NCBI RefSeq assembly: GCF_021129235.1
Contig: NZ_JAJOMA010000001.1
Span: forward strand, 248,001-312,000
Reading direction: 5' to 3'
DNA: 64,000 nucleotides
Source of the DNA: Kineosporia mesophila
Lineage (GTDB): Bacteria; Actinomycetota; Actinomycetes; Actinomycetales; Kineosporiaceae
Every line of letters begins with the position of its first letter. Within the stretch, counting starts at the first letter, position 1. Positions 24,028 to 32,757 of the stretch are shown one piece after another. The position numbers and the translations under genes are program-made. A model generated the notes under the pieces. That model worked only from the letters and a program-made list of their open reading frames with translations, did not search any database and was not told the origin of the DNA.

Positions 24028-26433
24028 GTGGTGGATCCGGGACGCGACGGAGAAGCAGACTTCGTCACCGCTGCGCGAGGCGTTCTTTCGGACCTTCAGG
24101 GCTGGATCGGTCTTGAGTCGTGGGCGATCCTGCGCAAGGACGACGAGGAACTCGTCGTGATGCTCACGAACGACGAGCGGTTCGGCCTGTACGACGGCCT
24201 GACGCTGCCCTGGGAGGACTCGTACTGCTCCCAGGTGGTGGAGTGGGGCCGCCCGGAGGTCGTGGCGGACTCGAAGGACTCCTTCATGCTGACGCGTGGC
24301 TCCGAGGGCCTGATCTCCGAGGTGCGCTCCGTGATCCTGGTGCCGCTGCGGTCACCGGACGGCAAGAAGCAGCTCGGCGCGATCGCCGGGATGCACCCCG
24401 ACCCGGTGTCCGACCTGGAACGCCACCTGCCCGCGGTCCGACGGCAGGCCGCCCTGCTCGGCGCCCTTCTCGGCCACGAGCTGTCCGCGCAGCAGGACCA
24501 CCGCCGTGAGCACACCCCGCACGCCGAGTTCACCGACCTGCTCACCGGCCTGGCCAACCGCCGCGCCTGGGACGACGCGCTGCGCTCGGAGGACGCCCGG
24601 GCCGCCCGCTACGCCAGCTCCGCCGCCGTGCTGGTGCTGGACATCGACGGCCTGCGCCGGGTCAACGCCGGGGCCGGGCACACCATCGGTGACGACCTGC
24701 TGATCACCACCGCGGCCGTGCTCTCCGGGCGGATGCGCTCGGTGGACTTCATCGCCCGGATCGGCGGTGACGAGTTCGGGGTGCTGATGCCCGAGACCAC
24801 CGCCGAGGAGGCCGGCACCGTCATGGGTGACCTGCGCAAACAGCTCACCTCGGCGGGTATCTCGGCCTCGTTCGGCATCGGCCAGCGCCGCAGCAACACC
24901 GGGCTGCCGGCCGCCTGGCGGGCCGCCGACGTCGAGATGTACGCCGACAAGCTCCAGGCCGCGGGCCGCCGGATCCCGCGCCAGACCTCGGTGCCGGTGG
25001 AGGGCGAGGAACGTCCCGCCCCGGCCGACCAGAAGGACCGGGAGCCGTACAGCGGTCCCGAGCGGCGCAAGGGCCGGCCCCGCCGCGACGGCGACCTGAT
25101 GGGACCCGAGGAGATCGAGGCCGCGGTCACCGAACTGACCGACGCGGAGGCCGAGTTCCTCGACCCGCAGGCCAAGGTCGTCAATGTCGACGCCCAGGCG
25201 GAGAAGGAGGGCAAGGACGCCGTGGTCGCCGCGGCGGCCGTGCTCGGCCGCCGGCTCACCAGTGTCGACGCCCTGCTCCAGCTGGCGAGGGACCAGCTCG
25301 GCATGCAGGTGGCCTTCCTCAGCACGTTCGAGGGCACCACCGGCCAGCAGCGGGTGCGCAACCTGATCTCCTCGATCCCGGTGCCGCTCACGGCGGGCCA
25401 GTTGCAGCCCGTCGACGACACCTACTGCAAGGCCATCACCGACGGACGCATGCCCGCCGTCATCGCCGACACCACCAAGGACCCGTACGCCCGGGCCATG
25501 CAGGTCACCCGCGACCTGAACATCGGCTCGCACGTAGGGGTCCCGCTGCACCGCCGGGACGGGCGCCTCTACGGCACCCTCTGCACCTGGTCGCCCGACG
25601 CCGACGAGGCGCTGCGCGATCGCGACGCCGACGTGCTGCGCGCCATCGGCAACGTGGTCATGGACCTCGTCGACATGGAGGACCGCACCGAGCGCGACCG
25701 GCACAAGATGCTCGACCGGATGGACCGGCTGATGGCCAACGGCGGGCCCGGCGTGGTGTTCCAGGCCGTGCACTCGCTGGACGGCCTGGACACGGTCGGG
25801 GTCGAGGCGCTGAGCCGGTTCCCCATCGGCAGCGGCCGCCCCGACGAGTGGTTCACCTCCGCCACCCGGGCCGGTGTCGGCCTGGAGCTGGAGCTGGCCG
25901 CCGTGCGCAACGCCCTCACCATCCTGCCCGCGCTGCGGGGATTCCTCGGCATCAACGTCTCACCGCGCACGCTGGTCTCGCCCGCGTTCGGCCGCCTGGT
26001 CACGTCCCTGCCGCTGAAGAGCATCGTCATCGAGGTCACCGAGCACGAGGCCGTCGACGACTACGACGCGCTCAACGAGGTGCTGCGGCCCTGGCGCGAG
26101 CGGGGCATGCGGATCGCGGTGGACGACGCCGGTGCCGGTTTCGCCAGCATGCGGCACGTGCTCACCCTGGTGCCGGACTTCATCAAGCTCGACATCTCGC
26201 TGGTGCGGGGCGTCGACACCGACCCGGCCAAGCGCGCCCTGGCCGGGGCTCTCGCGGCATTCGCCCAGAAGATCGGCAGCAGTGTGATCGCCGAGGGCAT
26301 CGAGACCGCGGCCGAGCTGAGTGTGCTGCGGGGTCTCAAGGTCGAGTTCGGCCAGGGGTACCACCTGAGCCTGCCCGGCCCGCTGGCCAACGAGATGCGT
26401 AAGGACGACGAGGTCGTCCCCGAACCCGCCTGA
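24028..26433 (+). CDS. GAF-GGDEF-GAF-EAL cyclic-di-GMP signalling protein
   Basis: An 801-residue soluble protein. It has an N-terminal GAF-like domain (about 10-155), a GGDEF domain with an intact GGDEF at about 246, and a charged linker with a YSGPERRKGRPRR segment (about 341-353). A second GAF-like domain (about 415-560) and an EAL domain (EAL at 593, INVSPRTL, IEVTEHE, VDDAGAGFAS, IKLDISLV, IAEGIET) follow. Most catalytic residues are kept in both enzyme domains, so it could make and destroy c-di-GMP under control of two sensors. The GTG start has GAAAGG upstream. It has no membrane segment, unlike the other GGDEF-EAL protein in the window. Confidence 0.9.
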   Translation: MVDPGRDGEADFVTAARGVLSDLQGWIGLESWAILRKDDEELVVMLTNDERFGLYDGLTLPWEDSYCSQVVEWGRPEVVADSKDSFMLTRGSEGLISEVRSVILVPLRSPDGKKQLGAIAGMHPDPVSDLERHLPAVRRQAALLGALLGHELSAQQDHRREHTPHAEFTDLLTGLANRRAWDDALRSEDARAARYASSAAVLVLDIDGLRRVNAGAGHTIGDDLLITTAAVLSGRMRSVDFIARIGGDEFGVLMPETTAEEAGTVMGDLRKQLTSAGISASFGIGQRRSNTGLPAAWRAADVEMYADKLQAAGRRIPRQTSVPVEGEERPAPADQKDREPYSGPERRKGRPRRDGDLMGPEEIEAAVTELTDAEAEFLDPQAKVVNVDAQAEKEGKDAVVAAAAVLGRRLTSVDALLQLARDQLGMQVAFLSTFEGTTGQQRVRNLISSIPVPLTAGQLQPVDDTYCKAITDGRMPAVIADTTKDPYARAMQVTRDLNIGSHVGVPLHRRDGRLYGTLCTWSPDADEALRDRDADVLRAIGNVVMDLVDMEDRTERDRHKMLDRMDRLMANGGPGVVFQAVHSLDGLDTVGVEALSRFPIGSGRPDEWFTSATRAGVGLELELAAVRNALTILPALRGFLGINVSPRTLVSPAFGRLVTSLPLKSIVIEVTEHEAVDDYDALNEVLRPWRERGMRIAVDDAGAGFASMRHVLTLVPDFIKLDISLVRGVDTDPAKRALAGALAAFAQKIGSSVIAEGIETAAELSVLRGLKVEFGQGYHLSLPGPLANEMRKDDEVVPEPA

Positions 26434-26497
26434 ACCCTGGTCTCGACCCGCGTCTGAACCCCCGCCCGAACTGACGCCCGTTCCAGGCCTGGACAAT

Positions 26498-26516
26498 CTC
26501 TATCGAATAGATAGAG
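26498..26516. promoter_or_regulatory. Perfect AT-rich operator-like palindrome
   Basis: CTCTATC-gaata-GATAGAG is a perfect 7+5+7 inverted repeat in otherwise GC-rich DNA, 114 bp upstream of the ketopantoate reductase-like gene. Its size and symmetry are typical of a dimeric repressor site. No regulator gene is adjacent. Confidence 0.45.
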
Positions 26517-26573
26517 TAAATGTCGCCAGGCGGGTCCGGCCGTTGAGGCCGCCACCTCGTCCGCCCTCGTCCC

Positions 26574-26617
26574 GCAGAAGTCGATGCTCCTCGGGGAGCT
26601 TCTGCGTGATCACGAAC
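26574..26617. repeat. Dispersed palindrome, degenerate copy C
   Basis: CGGGGAG.TTCTGC.TGATCACGAAC (26593-26617) matches the right arm of the palindrome family. The left arm is replaced by GCAGAAG...GCTCC, which still pairs with GGAGC and CTTCTGC to form a hairpin. It ends 12 bp before the start codon of the next gene, so it could affect its translation. Confidence 0.5.
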
Positions 26618-26629
26618 GAAGTGGGGCCC

Positions 26630-27667
26630 ATGACGAACCGGTATGTGATCATCGGCGCCGGAGCCATCGGTGCCCTGCTCGCCGCGCAGTTCGAACTGGC
26701 CGGGAGATCGGTGGTTCTCGTGGCGCGAGGGATGAACCTGGCGGCGATCCGCGAGAACGGTGTGGTGGTGCGCCGACCGCGCAGCACCGAGACCGTGCGC
26801 GTGCCGGTGGTCGGGGGCCCGGAAGAGCTCCAGCTGACCCACGACGACGTGCTGGTACTCGCGACCAGGACGCAGGACGCGGAGGAGGCGCTGAGCCGCT
26901 GGGCCTGGCTGCCGGTCTCGGACGCGGCCGGTCGGCCCACCCTGCTGGCCGCCGACCTGCCCGTGCTCACCTTCCAGAACGGCCTGGCCACCGAGGATCT
27001 CGCGCTGCGCCGGTTCCGCCGGGTGTACGGCGTGTCGATCGGTGTGGCCGCCAGCTACCTGACGCCGGGTGAGGTGGTCTCCCCGTCCTACCCGGTGATC
27101 GGCGTGGTCCGGCTCGGCCGTCACCCGGCTCCCGGCCGGCCGGACGGGCGGTTCGGGCGTCGGGACGTGCCGGCCGAGCAGTTCGTCCACGACCTGCGCG
27201 AGGCCGGGTACGAGGTGGAACAGGTCGGTGACGTACATGCCTACAAGGCCCGCAAGCTGCTGGTGAACGTGGCCGACGGCCTGGATGTGCTGATCGGCAC
27301 CGACGATGAGCGCCGCCGGGCCCGGGCCCTGCTCGTGGAGGAGACGGTCGCGGTGTTCGCGGCCGCCGGCATCGAGGTGGCCCCGGCCGTCCCGGCCCAG
27401 CTCGTGGTCGAGCCGGTGCCCGGGCACGAGGCCGGCCGGCTCTCGACCTGGCCGGGTTCCGCCCGCGGCGCCGCCGGCGAGGTGGACTACCTGAACGGTG
27501 AGGTGGTGCAGCTCGGGCGGCGTCACGGCGTCCCGGCGCCGGTCAACGAGCGGCTCCAGCGACTGCTCGGTGCCCAGGAGACGGCCGGTCTGCCGCCGGG
27601 CACGAACAACGTCGGTGACGTGCTGGTCCCGGAGCCCGGCACCGTCAGAGCGGTGGCGACGACGTGA
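26630..27667 (+). CDS. Ketopantoate reductase-like (ApbA/PanE) oxidoreductase
   Basis: A 345-residue protein. The N-terminal VIIGAGAIGALLAAQFELAG is a Rossmann GxGxxG motif, followed by TFQNGLATED, as in ApbA/PanE proteins. The conserved Lys lies in YKARKLLVNV. The C-terminal helical domain holds the substrate-binding part. PanE reduces 2-dehydropantoate to pantoate with NADPH in CoA synthesis; paralogues act on other 2-keto acids, so the substrate is uncertain. ATG 26630 (MTNRYVIIGAG) follows GTGGGG. Downstream rhodanese genes are on the same strand, 96 bp away. Confidence 0.78.
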   Translation: MTNRYVIIGAGAIGALLAAQFELAGRSVVLVARGMNLAAIRENGVVVRRPRSTETVRVPVVGGPEELQLTHDDVLVLATRTQDAEEALSRWAWLPVSDAAGRPTLLAADLPVLTFQNGLATEDLALRRFRRVYGVSIGVAASYLTPGEVVSPSYPVIGVVRLGRHPAPGRPDGRFGRRDVPAEQFVHDLREAGYEVEQVGDVHAYKARKLLVNVADGLDVLIGTDDERRRARALLVEETVAVFAAAGIEVAPAVPAQLVVEPVPGHEAGRLSTWPGSARGAAGEVDYLNGEVVQLGRRHGVPAPVNERLQRLLGAQETAGLPPGTNNVGDVLVPEPGTVRAVATT

Positions 27668-27763
27668 GCGGAGTACTTCGTCCGGCCGGGGAATCTTGGC
27701 CTGATCGCGGACCGGGTGAAGGGTAGTGGCGCACCGTTGTCGGCCTACCCGTGAGGAAACGCG

Positions 27764-28609
27764 ATGAACCCCCTGATCACCGTCGACGAGCTGCTCGCCC
27801 TGGAGAGCCCCCGCCTGCTCGACGTGCGCTGGAAGCTGGGTGGCCCGCCCGGCGACCAGGAGTTCCGGGCCGGGCACCTGCCCGGCGCCGTGTACGTCGA
27901 CCTGGACGAGCAACTCGCCGCACCCGGCGGGCCGGAGCTCGGGCGGCACCCGCTGCCGGACGCCGCGAAGTTCCAGCGGGACGCCCGCGGCTGGGGCCTG
28001 GACGACGGCGACACGGTCGTGGCCTATGACGACTCCGGGCTGCTGTCGGCCGCCCGGGTGTGGTGGCTGTTGCGCTGGGCCGGGTTCGACGGCCAGGTGA
28101 AACTGCTCGACGGCGGCCTGCGCGCCTGGAAGGAAGCCGGACAGTCGCTGGACGAGGGTGACGCGCCGACTCCGGAGCCGGGGAACGTGACCCTCGGCCA
28201 GGGGCATCTTCCGACGATCGACGTGGACGACGTGCTGGCGTTCGTGGACGGCGGCGGACTGCTGCTCGACGCCCGCCCGGCCGGCCGGTACACCGGTGAG
28301 GTGGCGTCGGTCGATCCGCGGCCCGGCCACATCCCCGGTGCGGTGAGTGCCCCGGCTCCCGGGAATCTCGGTGAGGACGGGCGTTTCGCCCCGGCGGCGG
28401 AGCTGGCCGGGAAGTTCGCAACCTTGGGTGCGGACAGTGGCCGGCCGCTGGGCATCTACTGCGGGTCGGGCGTCACGGCCACGCACGACCTGGTCGCCCT
28501 GGCGGTCGCCGGTATCGATCCGGACCGGGTGGCCCTGTATCCCGGTTCGTACTCGCAGTGGGCGTCCCGGCCGGGCGCCCCGGTGGTCACGGGCAGCGAA
28601 CCAGGCTGA
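27764..28609 (+). CDS. Sulfurtransferase (thiosulfate/3-mercaptopyruvate), two-domain rhodanese
   Basis: A 281-residue tandem rhodanese protein. The N-terminal inactive domain has LDVRWKLGG and AGHLPGAVYVDLD. The C-terminal active domain has LLDARPAGRYTGE and PGHIPGAVSAP, with the catalytic loop YCGSGVTATH holding the cysteine at about residue 235. The CGSGVTA loop is the 3-mercaptopyruvate sulfurtransferase type (CGSGVTAC) rather than the CRKGVT of thiosulfate enzymes. It begins a run of three rhodanese genes, 36 bp before the second. Confidence 0.88.
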   Translation: MNPLITVDELLALESPRLLDVRWKLGGPPGDQEFRAGHLPGAVYVDLDEQLAAPGGPELGRHPLPDAAKFQRDARGWGLDDGDTVVAYDDSGLLSAARVWWLLRWAGFDGQVKLLDGGLRAWKEAGQSLDEGDAPTPEPGNVTLGQGHLPTIDVDDVLAFVDGGGLLLDARPAGRYTGEVASVDPRPGHIPGAVSAPAPGNLGEDGRFAPAAELAGKFATLGADSGRPLGIYCGSGVTATHDLVALAVAGIDPDRVALYPGSYSQWASRPGAPVVTGSEPG

Positions 28610-28645
28610 CCGGTAAGAAGTTTCACGAACACACAAGGAGAGATG

Positions 28646-28990
28646 ATGAGCGAGACCTTGCCCGAGGCGCCCCTGGTGGACGCGTCGCAGGCGCGTGAGC
28701 GCGTGGCGGCGGGGGCGGTGCTGCTGGACACCCGCAGCCCGGGTGGCCGGGAGAAGAGCGGGCCGATCGACGGCGCGATCATCGTCGACCGCGACAATCT
28801 CGACGCCGAGTTCGATTTCGACTCCCCGGGGCGGCACCCCGAGGTGAAGGCCCTGGACACGCCGATCGTGGTGATCTGCGGTTCGATCGCCGGGTCGGGG
28901 CCGGTCGCGGCGAGCCTGATCGCGCGCGGTTTCACCAACGTGGTTCACGTCGAGGGCGGGGCCCCGGCCTGGCACGAGCAGGACCGGTAG
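28646..28990 (+). CDS. Single-domain rhodanese-like protein
   Basis: A 114-residue rhodanese. LLDTRSPGGREKSGPIDGAI and the loop VICGSIAGSGPVA, with a candidate catalytic cysteine, define one domain; FTNVVHVEGGAPAWHEQDR is the usual C-terminal end. ATG 28646 is chosen over 28643 because AAGGAG ends 5 nt before it. It lies 4 bp before the third rhodanese gene, so they are co-translated. It could pass persulfide sulfur between the proteins of this cluster; this is inference. Confidence 0.82.
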   Translation: MSETLPEAPLVDASQARERVAAGAVLLDTRSPGGREKSGPIDGAIIVDRDNLDAEFDFDSPGRHPEVKALDTPIVVICGSIAGSGPVAASLIARGFTNVVHVEGGAPAWHEQDR

Positions 28991-28994
28991 GCCG

Positions 28995-29711
28995 ATGCCG
29001 ACGAGCACCCCGATGCGCCCGCACGAGCTGGGACGGCGACTGGACGTGGGGGAGTGGGTCTTCGACGTCCGGGACCCGCGGTCCTTCGCCGAGGAACACC
29101 TCTACGGCACGGTGAACGTCACCGTGCCGCAGCTGACCCATCTGGTCGGGGTGCTCCCCGCGGGCGCGCCGTTCTCGGTGATCGGCGGCACCGCGCACGA
29201 GCTGGACGAGGCGCTGGACCGGCTGGCGGTGCTCGGGCTGACTCCCCGGGAGACTGCCGTCGGCCGGCCCGCCGACCTCGGCCCGGCACTGGCCACCTAT
29301 CCCCGGGTGACGTTCCGCGACCTGGTCCGGGCCCGCCGCGAGACGAACAGCCGGCAGGACCCGGCCGGCCGGGGATGGGACGACGAGCCGGTCCGGCGCG
29401 CCGTGGTGGTCGACGCGCGGGACGCGGCCGAGTACGCGCGGGGTCATCTGCGCGGCGCGGTCCACGCACCGCTGCGGCCGGGGACATCCATGATCAGAGA
29501 AGGTCTTCCGGGCAGAATTCGCCGTCCGCTCAGGAAGACCCTGCCGCTGCCCACCGCCGGTACGAGGCTCTGGGTGCACTGCGCCGACGGCACCCGGGCG
29601 TCGGTGGCGGCCGGTCTACTGGAGCGCGCCGGGCACGAAGTTGCCTGGCTGGACGATGATCTCGAAACGGCTTGCCGGGACGGCGTGCTGCGGCTGACCT
29701 CGCTCTTCTGA
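28995..29711 (+). CDS. Tandem rhodanese-like protein with one degenerate domain
   Basis: A 238-residue protein with two rhodanese-like halves. In the first (about 1-105), WVFDVRDPRSFAEEHLYGTV is typical, but the loop where the cysteine belongs reads FSVIGGTAHELDEA, so no catalytic Cys is present. In the second (about 125-235), VVVDARDAAEYARGHLRGAV is followed by LWVHCADGTRASVAAGLLER, with a candidate active Cys. This order (inactive then active) is normal for two-domain sulfurtransferases, but the spacing and sequence are divergent. It ends the three-gene rhodanese cluster. Confidence 0.72.
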   Translation: MPTSTPMRPHELGRRLDVGEWVFDVRDPRSFAEEHLYGTVNVTVPQLTHLVGVLPAGAPFSVIGGTAHELDEALDRLAVLGLTPRETAVGRPADLGPALATYPRVTFRDLVRARRETNSRQDPAGRGWDDEPVRRAVVVDARDAAEYARGHLRGAVHAPLRPGTSMIREGLPGRIRRPLRKTLPLPTAGTRLWVHCADGTRASVAAGLLERAGHEVAWLDDDLETACRDGVLRLTSLF

Positions 29712-29790
29712 CGTGGTGTGATGATTCGTACACTCACGGTCGCACGCTTCGAGAGGCGGCTCATAGGGTCCTTGGGCACCATGGGTCATC

Positions 29791-31791
29791 ATGACGAGCA
29801 CTGCCGGGTGGACCACTCGCACCGTAGGCGACGCGTCCGCACCTTCCCGGCCCGGGTCGGCCCAGCGGGCAGACATCCAGGGGCTGCGAGCGATCGCCGT
29901 GGCCATGGTGGTCGTCTATCACGCGAATTTGCCGCTGCCGGCGGGCTTTGCCGGTGTCGACGTGTTCTTCGTGATCTCCGGGTTCGTGATCACCGGGCAG
30001 CTCGGACGGCTGCGCGAGACCGGCACCTTCTCGTTCGCCGGCTTCTACGCGCGCCGCATCCGGCGCCTGCTGCCGGCCATGGTCGTGATGCTGCTGGTCG
30101 TGCTGCTCCTGGCCTTCCTGTTCCAGTCACCGATCGGGGCGCAGTCCTCCACGGCCGGCACGGCCCGGGCGGCGATCCTGCTGGTCGGGAACTTCAACAT
30201 CCTCAGCACCTCGGGCGACTATTTCGCGGCCGGCGCGGTGATGAACCCGCTGCTGCACGTCTGGTCACTCAGCGTCGAAGAGCAGTTCTACCTGGTCTTC
30301 CCCCTGCTGATCGCCCTGGCCGGGAAGTTCGGCGGCCGGGCCCAGGCGATCGCGCTGGGCCTGCTCACCGCGGTCAGCTTCGCGGCGTCGATGTGGTTGT
30401 CGTTCGGCCTGTTCCGCATCCACAGCTACCCCTCCGCCGACGTGGCGTTCTACTCCTCGCCGACCCGGGCCTGGGAATTCGGTGCCGGCGCCCTGCTCGC
30501 GCTCTGGGTGGCCTCCCGCGCGAGGCGTGAAACCACCTCTCCCACCTGGCTTGCCACCGTACTGGGAGCCGCGGGACTGACGCTCCTCGTCGTCCTCAAT
30601 CTGACCGTGGACAGCACCACCATCTGGCCCGGCGCCGCCGCACTGATCCCGGTGGCCGCGACGACCCTGCTCATCCTGGCCGGAAGTCTGGGCGGCGGGC
30701 CGATTCAGCGGCTGTTCTCCTCGAAACCCTTCGTGGTGACCGGAGATCTGTCGTACAGCATCTACCTGTGGCACTGGCCGCTCATCGTGATGGCCACCCT
30801 GCTGTGGCCGGGCACCTGGACCCCGGTGTTCGCCGCGGTGTTCTCGCTGGTCCCGGCCTACCTGAGCTACCGATTCGTGGAACAGCCGCTGCGCCACGGC
30901 ACCCTGCGGCTGCCCCGGGTCTACCTGGGCGGTGTGGTCGCGGCCGCGATGGTCGTGCTGCTGGCGGTGACCCTCCAGGTGGCCGGCCCGTGGGCGATCC
31001 CGAACGCCGCCGCGTACGCCGGGCAGCGGGGTGAGCTCACCTACGGCCGCGAGAACGGCTGTCTGGTGCGCAACCGCGCGTTCGACGAGTCCGACCTGGC
31101 CAAGTGCACCGTCACGGTGCCCGATGCCAAGGGCTGGGTGATGCTCGCCGGTGACTCGCACGCCGAGGCCCTCTCGACCGGCCTGATCGAGGCCGGCAAG
31201 GAGCTCGGCTACAGCACGATGGCGCTGACCGGGGCCAGCTGCCCGTTCATGCGCACCGCCGCGGCCAGCCGAGAGGTTTCGAACTGCGGCCCCCTGGCCT
31301 CGGCCCTGCTCGACCGCGCGACCAAGAGCGACGACCCGCCCTCGCTCGTGGTGATCGGCGAGTGGGCCCTGCCCCGGTACGACACCGACGGCCAGTGGCC
31401 CGCGCAGCTGAAGCCCGCGCTGAAGGAACTCACCGACGCCGGGATCCCGGTGATCTACGCCATGGACGTGCCCAACTACGCCACGCAGGACATGAATCGC
31501 CAGACCGCGTGCAGCGGCGGGTTCCTGAACTTCGTCTGCGACAAGAGCGAGAAGGACATCCTCGACTACCAGGCCGACTCCCGGCAGGCCGAGTACGACG
31601 TGGTCAGCAGCGTCCCGGGGGTCACGATCTACGATCCCTGGGACCGCTTCTGCTCCGGGAGCACGTGCAGCCCGCTGATCGACGGCCGGCTGGCCTACTG
31701 GGACTTCAACCACCTGAACCGCATCGGTTCGCAGGCCCTGACGTCCGACCTCAAGGAAGCCGCCGGCCAGATCCTCAGCCGCCGCGACTGA
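29791..31791 (+). CDS. Acyltransferase-3 / SGNH hydrolase fusion (OafA-like)
   Basis: A 666-residue protein. Residues about 25-395 form an acyltransferase-3 domain with ten or eleven membrane helices (IQGLRAIAVAMVVVYHAN, GVDVFFVISGFVITG, VWSLSVEEQFYLVFP). An extracytoplasmic SGNH-type domain follows from about 440 (LAGDSHAEALSTG, late motif WDFNHLN). Such proteins O-acetylate cell-surface polysaccharides or peptidoglycan. ATG 29791 is followed by a short polar N-terminus. It stands 79 bp after the rhodanese cluster and is probably a separate unit. Confidence 0.88.
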   Translation: MTSTAGWTTRTVGDASAPSRPGSAQRADIQGLRAIAVAMVVVYHANLPLPAGFAGVDVFFVISGFVITGQLGRLRETGTFSFAGFYARRIRRLLPAMVVMLLVVLLLAFLFQSPIGAQSSTAGTARAAILLVGNFNILSTSGDYFAAGAVMNPLLHVWSLSVEEQFYLVFPLLIALAGKFGGRAQAIALGLLTAVSFAASMWLSFGLFRIHSYPSADVAFYSSPTRAWEFGAGALLALWVASRARRETTSPTWLATVLGAAGLTLLVVLNLTVDSTTIWPGAAALIPVAATTLLILAGSLGGGPIQRLFSSKPFVVTGDLSYSIYLWHWPLIVMATLLWPGTWTPVFAAVFSLVPAYLSYRFVEQPLRHGTLRLPRVYLGGVVAAAMVVLLAVTLQVAGPWAIPNAAAYAGQRGELTYGRENGCLVRNRAFDESDLAKCTVTVPDAKGWVMLAGDSHAEALSTGLIEAGKELGYSTMALTGASCPFMRTAAASREVSNCGPLASALLDRATKSDDPPSLVVIGEWALPRYDTDGQWPAQLKPALKELTDAGIPVIYAMDVPNYATQDMNRQTACSGGFLNFVCDKSEKDILDYQADSRQAEYDVVSSVPGVTIYDPWDRFCSGSTCSPLIDGRLAYWDFNHLNRIGSQALTSDLKEAAGQILSRRD

Positions 31792-31922
31792 CGTCGGACT
31801 GACGTCGCTCTGCGTTGCTCCGAACGGTGGTCACCCGGCACTCATCACTCAACTGGGTCTCTTTCCCGGCGATGAACCTCACTGTCAGCTACATCGCTAC
31901 ACGGCAGAACTGAGGCTTGCGG

Positions 31923-32291
31923 ATGGCACAGGTGCTCGTCGTCGAGGACGACCCGGACAACAGGCTGCTCCTCGAGCTGAGGCTGCAGCGCATGGGTCAC
32001 GACGTACGCAGCGCGGCCAACGCGGGTGAGGCCCTGGCCCTGATCGGGATGCACGGTGTGCCCGACCTGGCGCTCCTCGACATCGTGATGGAGGGCCTCG
32101 ACGGCCTGGACCTGCTGACGATCCTGCGCCGCCTGCCGACCACCGTGCGGATGCCGGCGATCATGCTCACCGCCCGGCAGATGGTGGGCGATCAGCAGGC
32201 GGCCGAGGACCTCAACGCCGCGTACCTGCTCAAGCCGGTGGTCGCGGCCGACCTCACACGGGTGGTCGACCTGGCGCTGACCGGGGTCTGA
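31923..32291 (+). CDS. Single-domain response regulator
   Basis: A 122-residue receiver domain without output domain. It has the acidic pair VVEDD, the phospho-acceptor Asp in LALLDIVMEG, Thr in MLTARQ and the conserved Lys in YLLKPV. It would relay a phosphate to a partner or bind a kinase, as CheY- or DivK-like proteins do. ATG 31923 is chosen over a TTG six bases upstream. It is convergent, with a 1-bp gap, to a second, similar receiver gene. Confidence 0.88.
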   Translation: MAQVLVVEDDPDNRLLLELRLQRMGHDVRSAANAGEALALIGMHGVPDLALLDIVMEGLDGLDLLTILRRLPTTVRMPAIMLTARQMVGDQQAAEDLNAAYLLKPVVAADLTRVVDLALTGV

Positions 32292-32292
32292 C

Positions 32293-32664
32293 CTAGGCCG
32301 GGGTGCCCAGCACCCGGTCGAGCGTGCGGGTCAGGATCGCCGTCTCGATCGGCTTCTTCATCAGGTGCGCGTGCAGCTCGCGGGCGACCTGGTCGTCTTC
32401 CTCCAGGTCGCGGGCCGTGAGCAGCAACACCGGCATCTCGCGGGACGCCGGGTCGTCGCGGAACCTCCGCAGCAGATCGAGGCCCGACGCACCCTGCATG
32501 ACGATGTCCAGCACCACCAGGTCGGGCACCCCGTACAGCCGCACGGCCTCCAGGGCGTCGTCGGCCGACGACACACTGATCACGGTGTGCCCGATCTGCG
32601 ACAGCCGGATCTCGAGCAGCTTGCGGTTGTCAGCGTCGTCATCGACGACCAGAACTTTCGACAC
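32293..32664 (-). CDS. Single-domain response regulator
   Basis: A 123-residue receiver domain: acidic pair VVDDD, phospho-acceptor in LVVLDIVMQG, Thr in LLTARDL, Lys in LMKKPI. It resembles the convergent receiver ending at 32291 (shared DADNRKLLE / DPDNRLLLE and YGVPDL / HGVPDL), suggesting an inverted duplication. There is no output domain and no histidine kinase nearby. Confidence 0.88.
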   Translation of the reverse strand: MSKVLVVDDDADNRKLLEIRLSQIGHTVISVSSADDALEAVRLYGVPDLVVLDIVMQGASGLDLLRRFRDDPASREMPVLLLTARDLEEDDQVARELHAHLMKKPIETAILTRTLDRVLGTPA

Positions 32665-32757
32665 GCCTTCCCGCCTCCGCTTGATGGGGTACCGGGTAGA
32701 GGATCGAGTCGTGCGGCGTGCGCCTTGAGCCGGGTGGGCTGTGAGGTTGAGGCGCGG

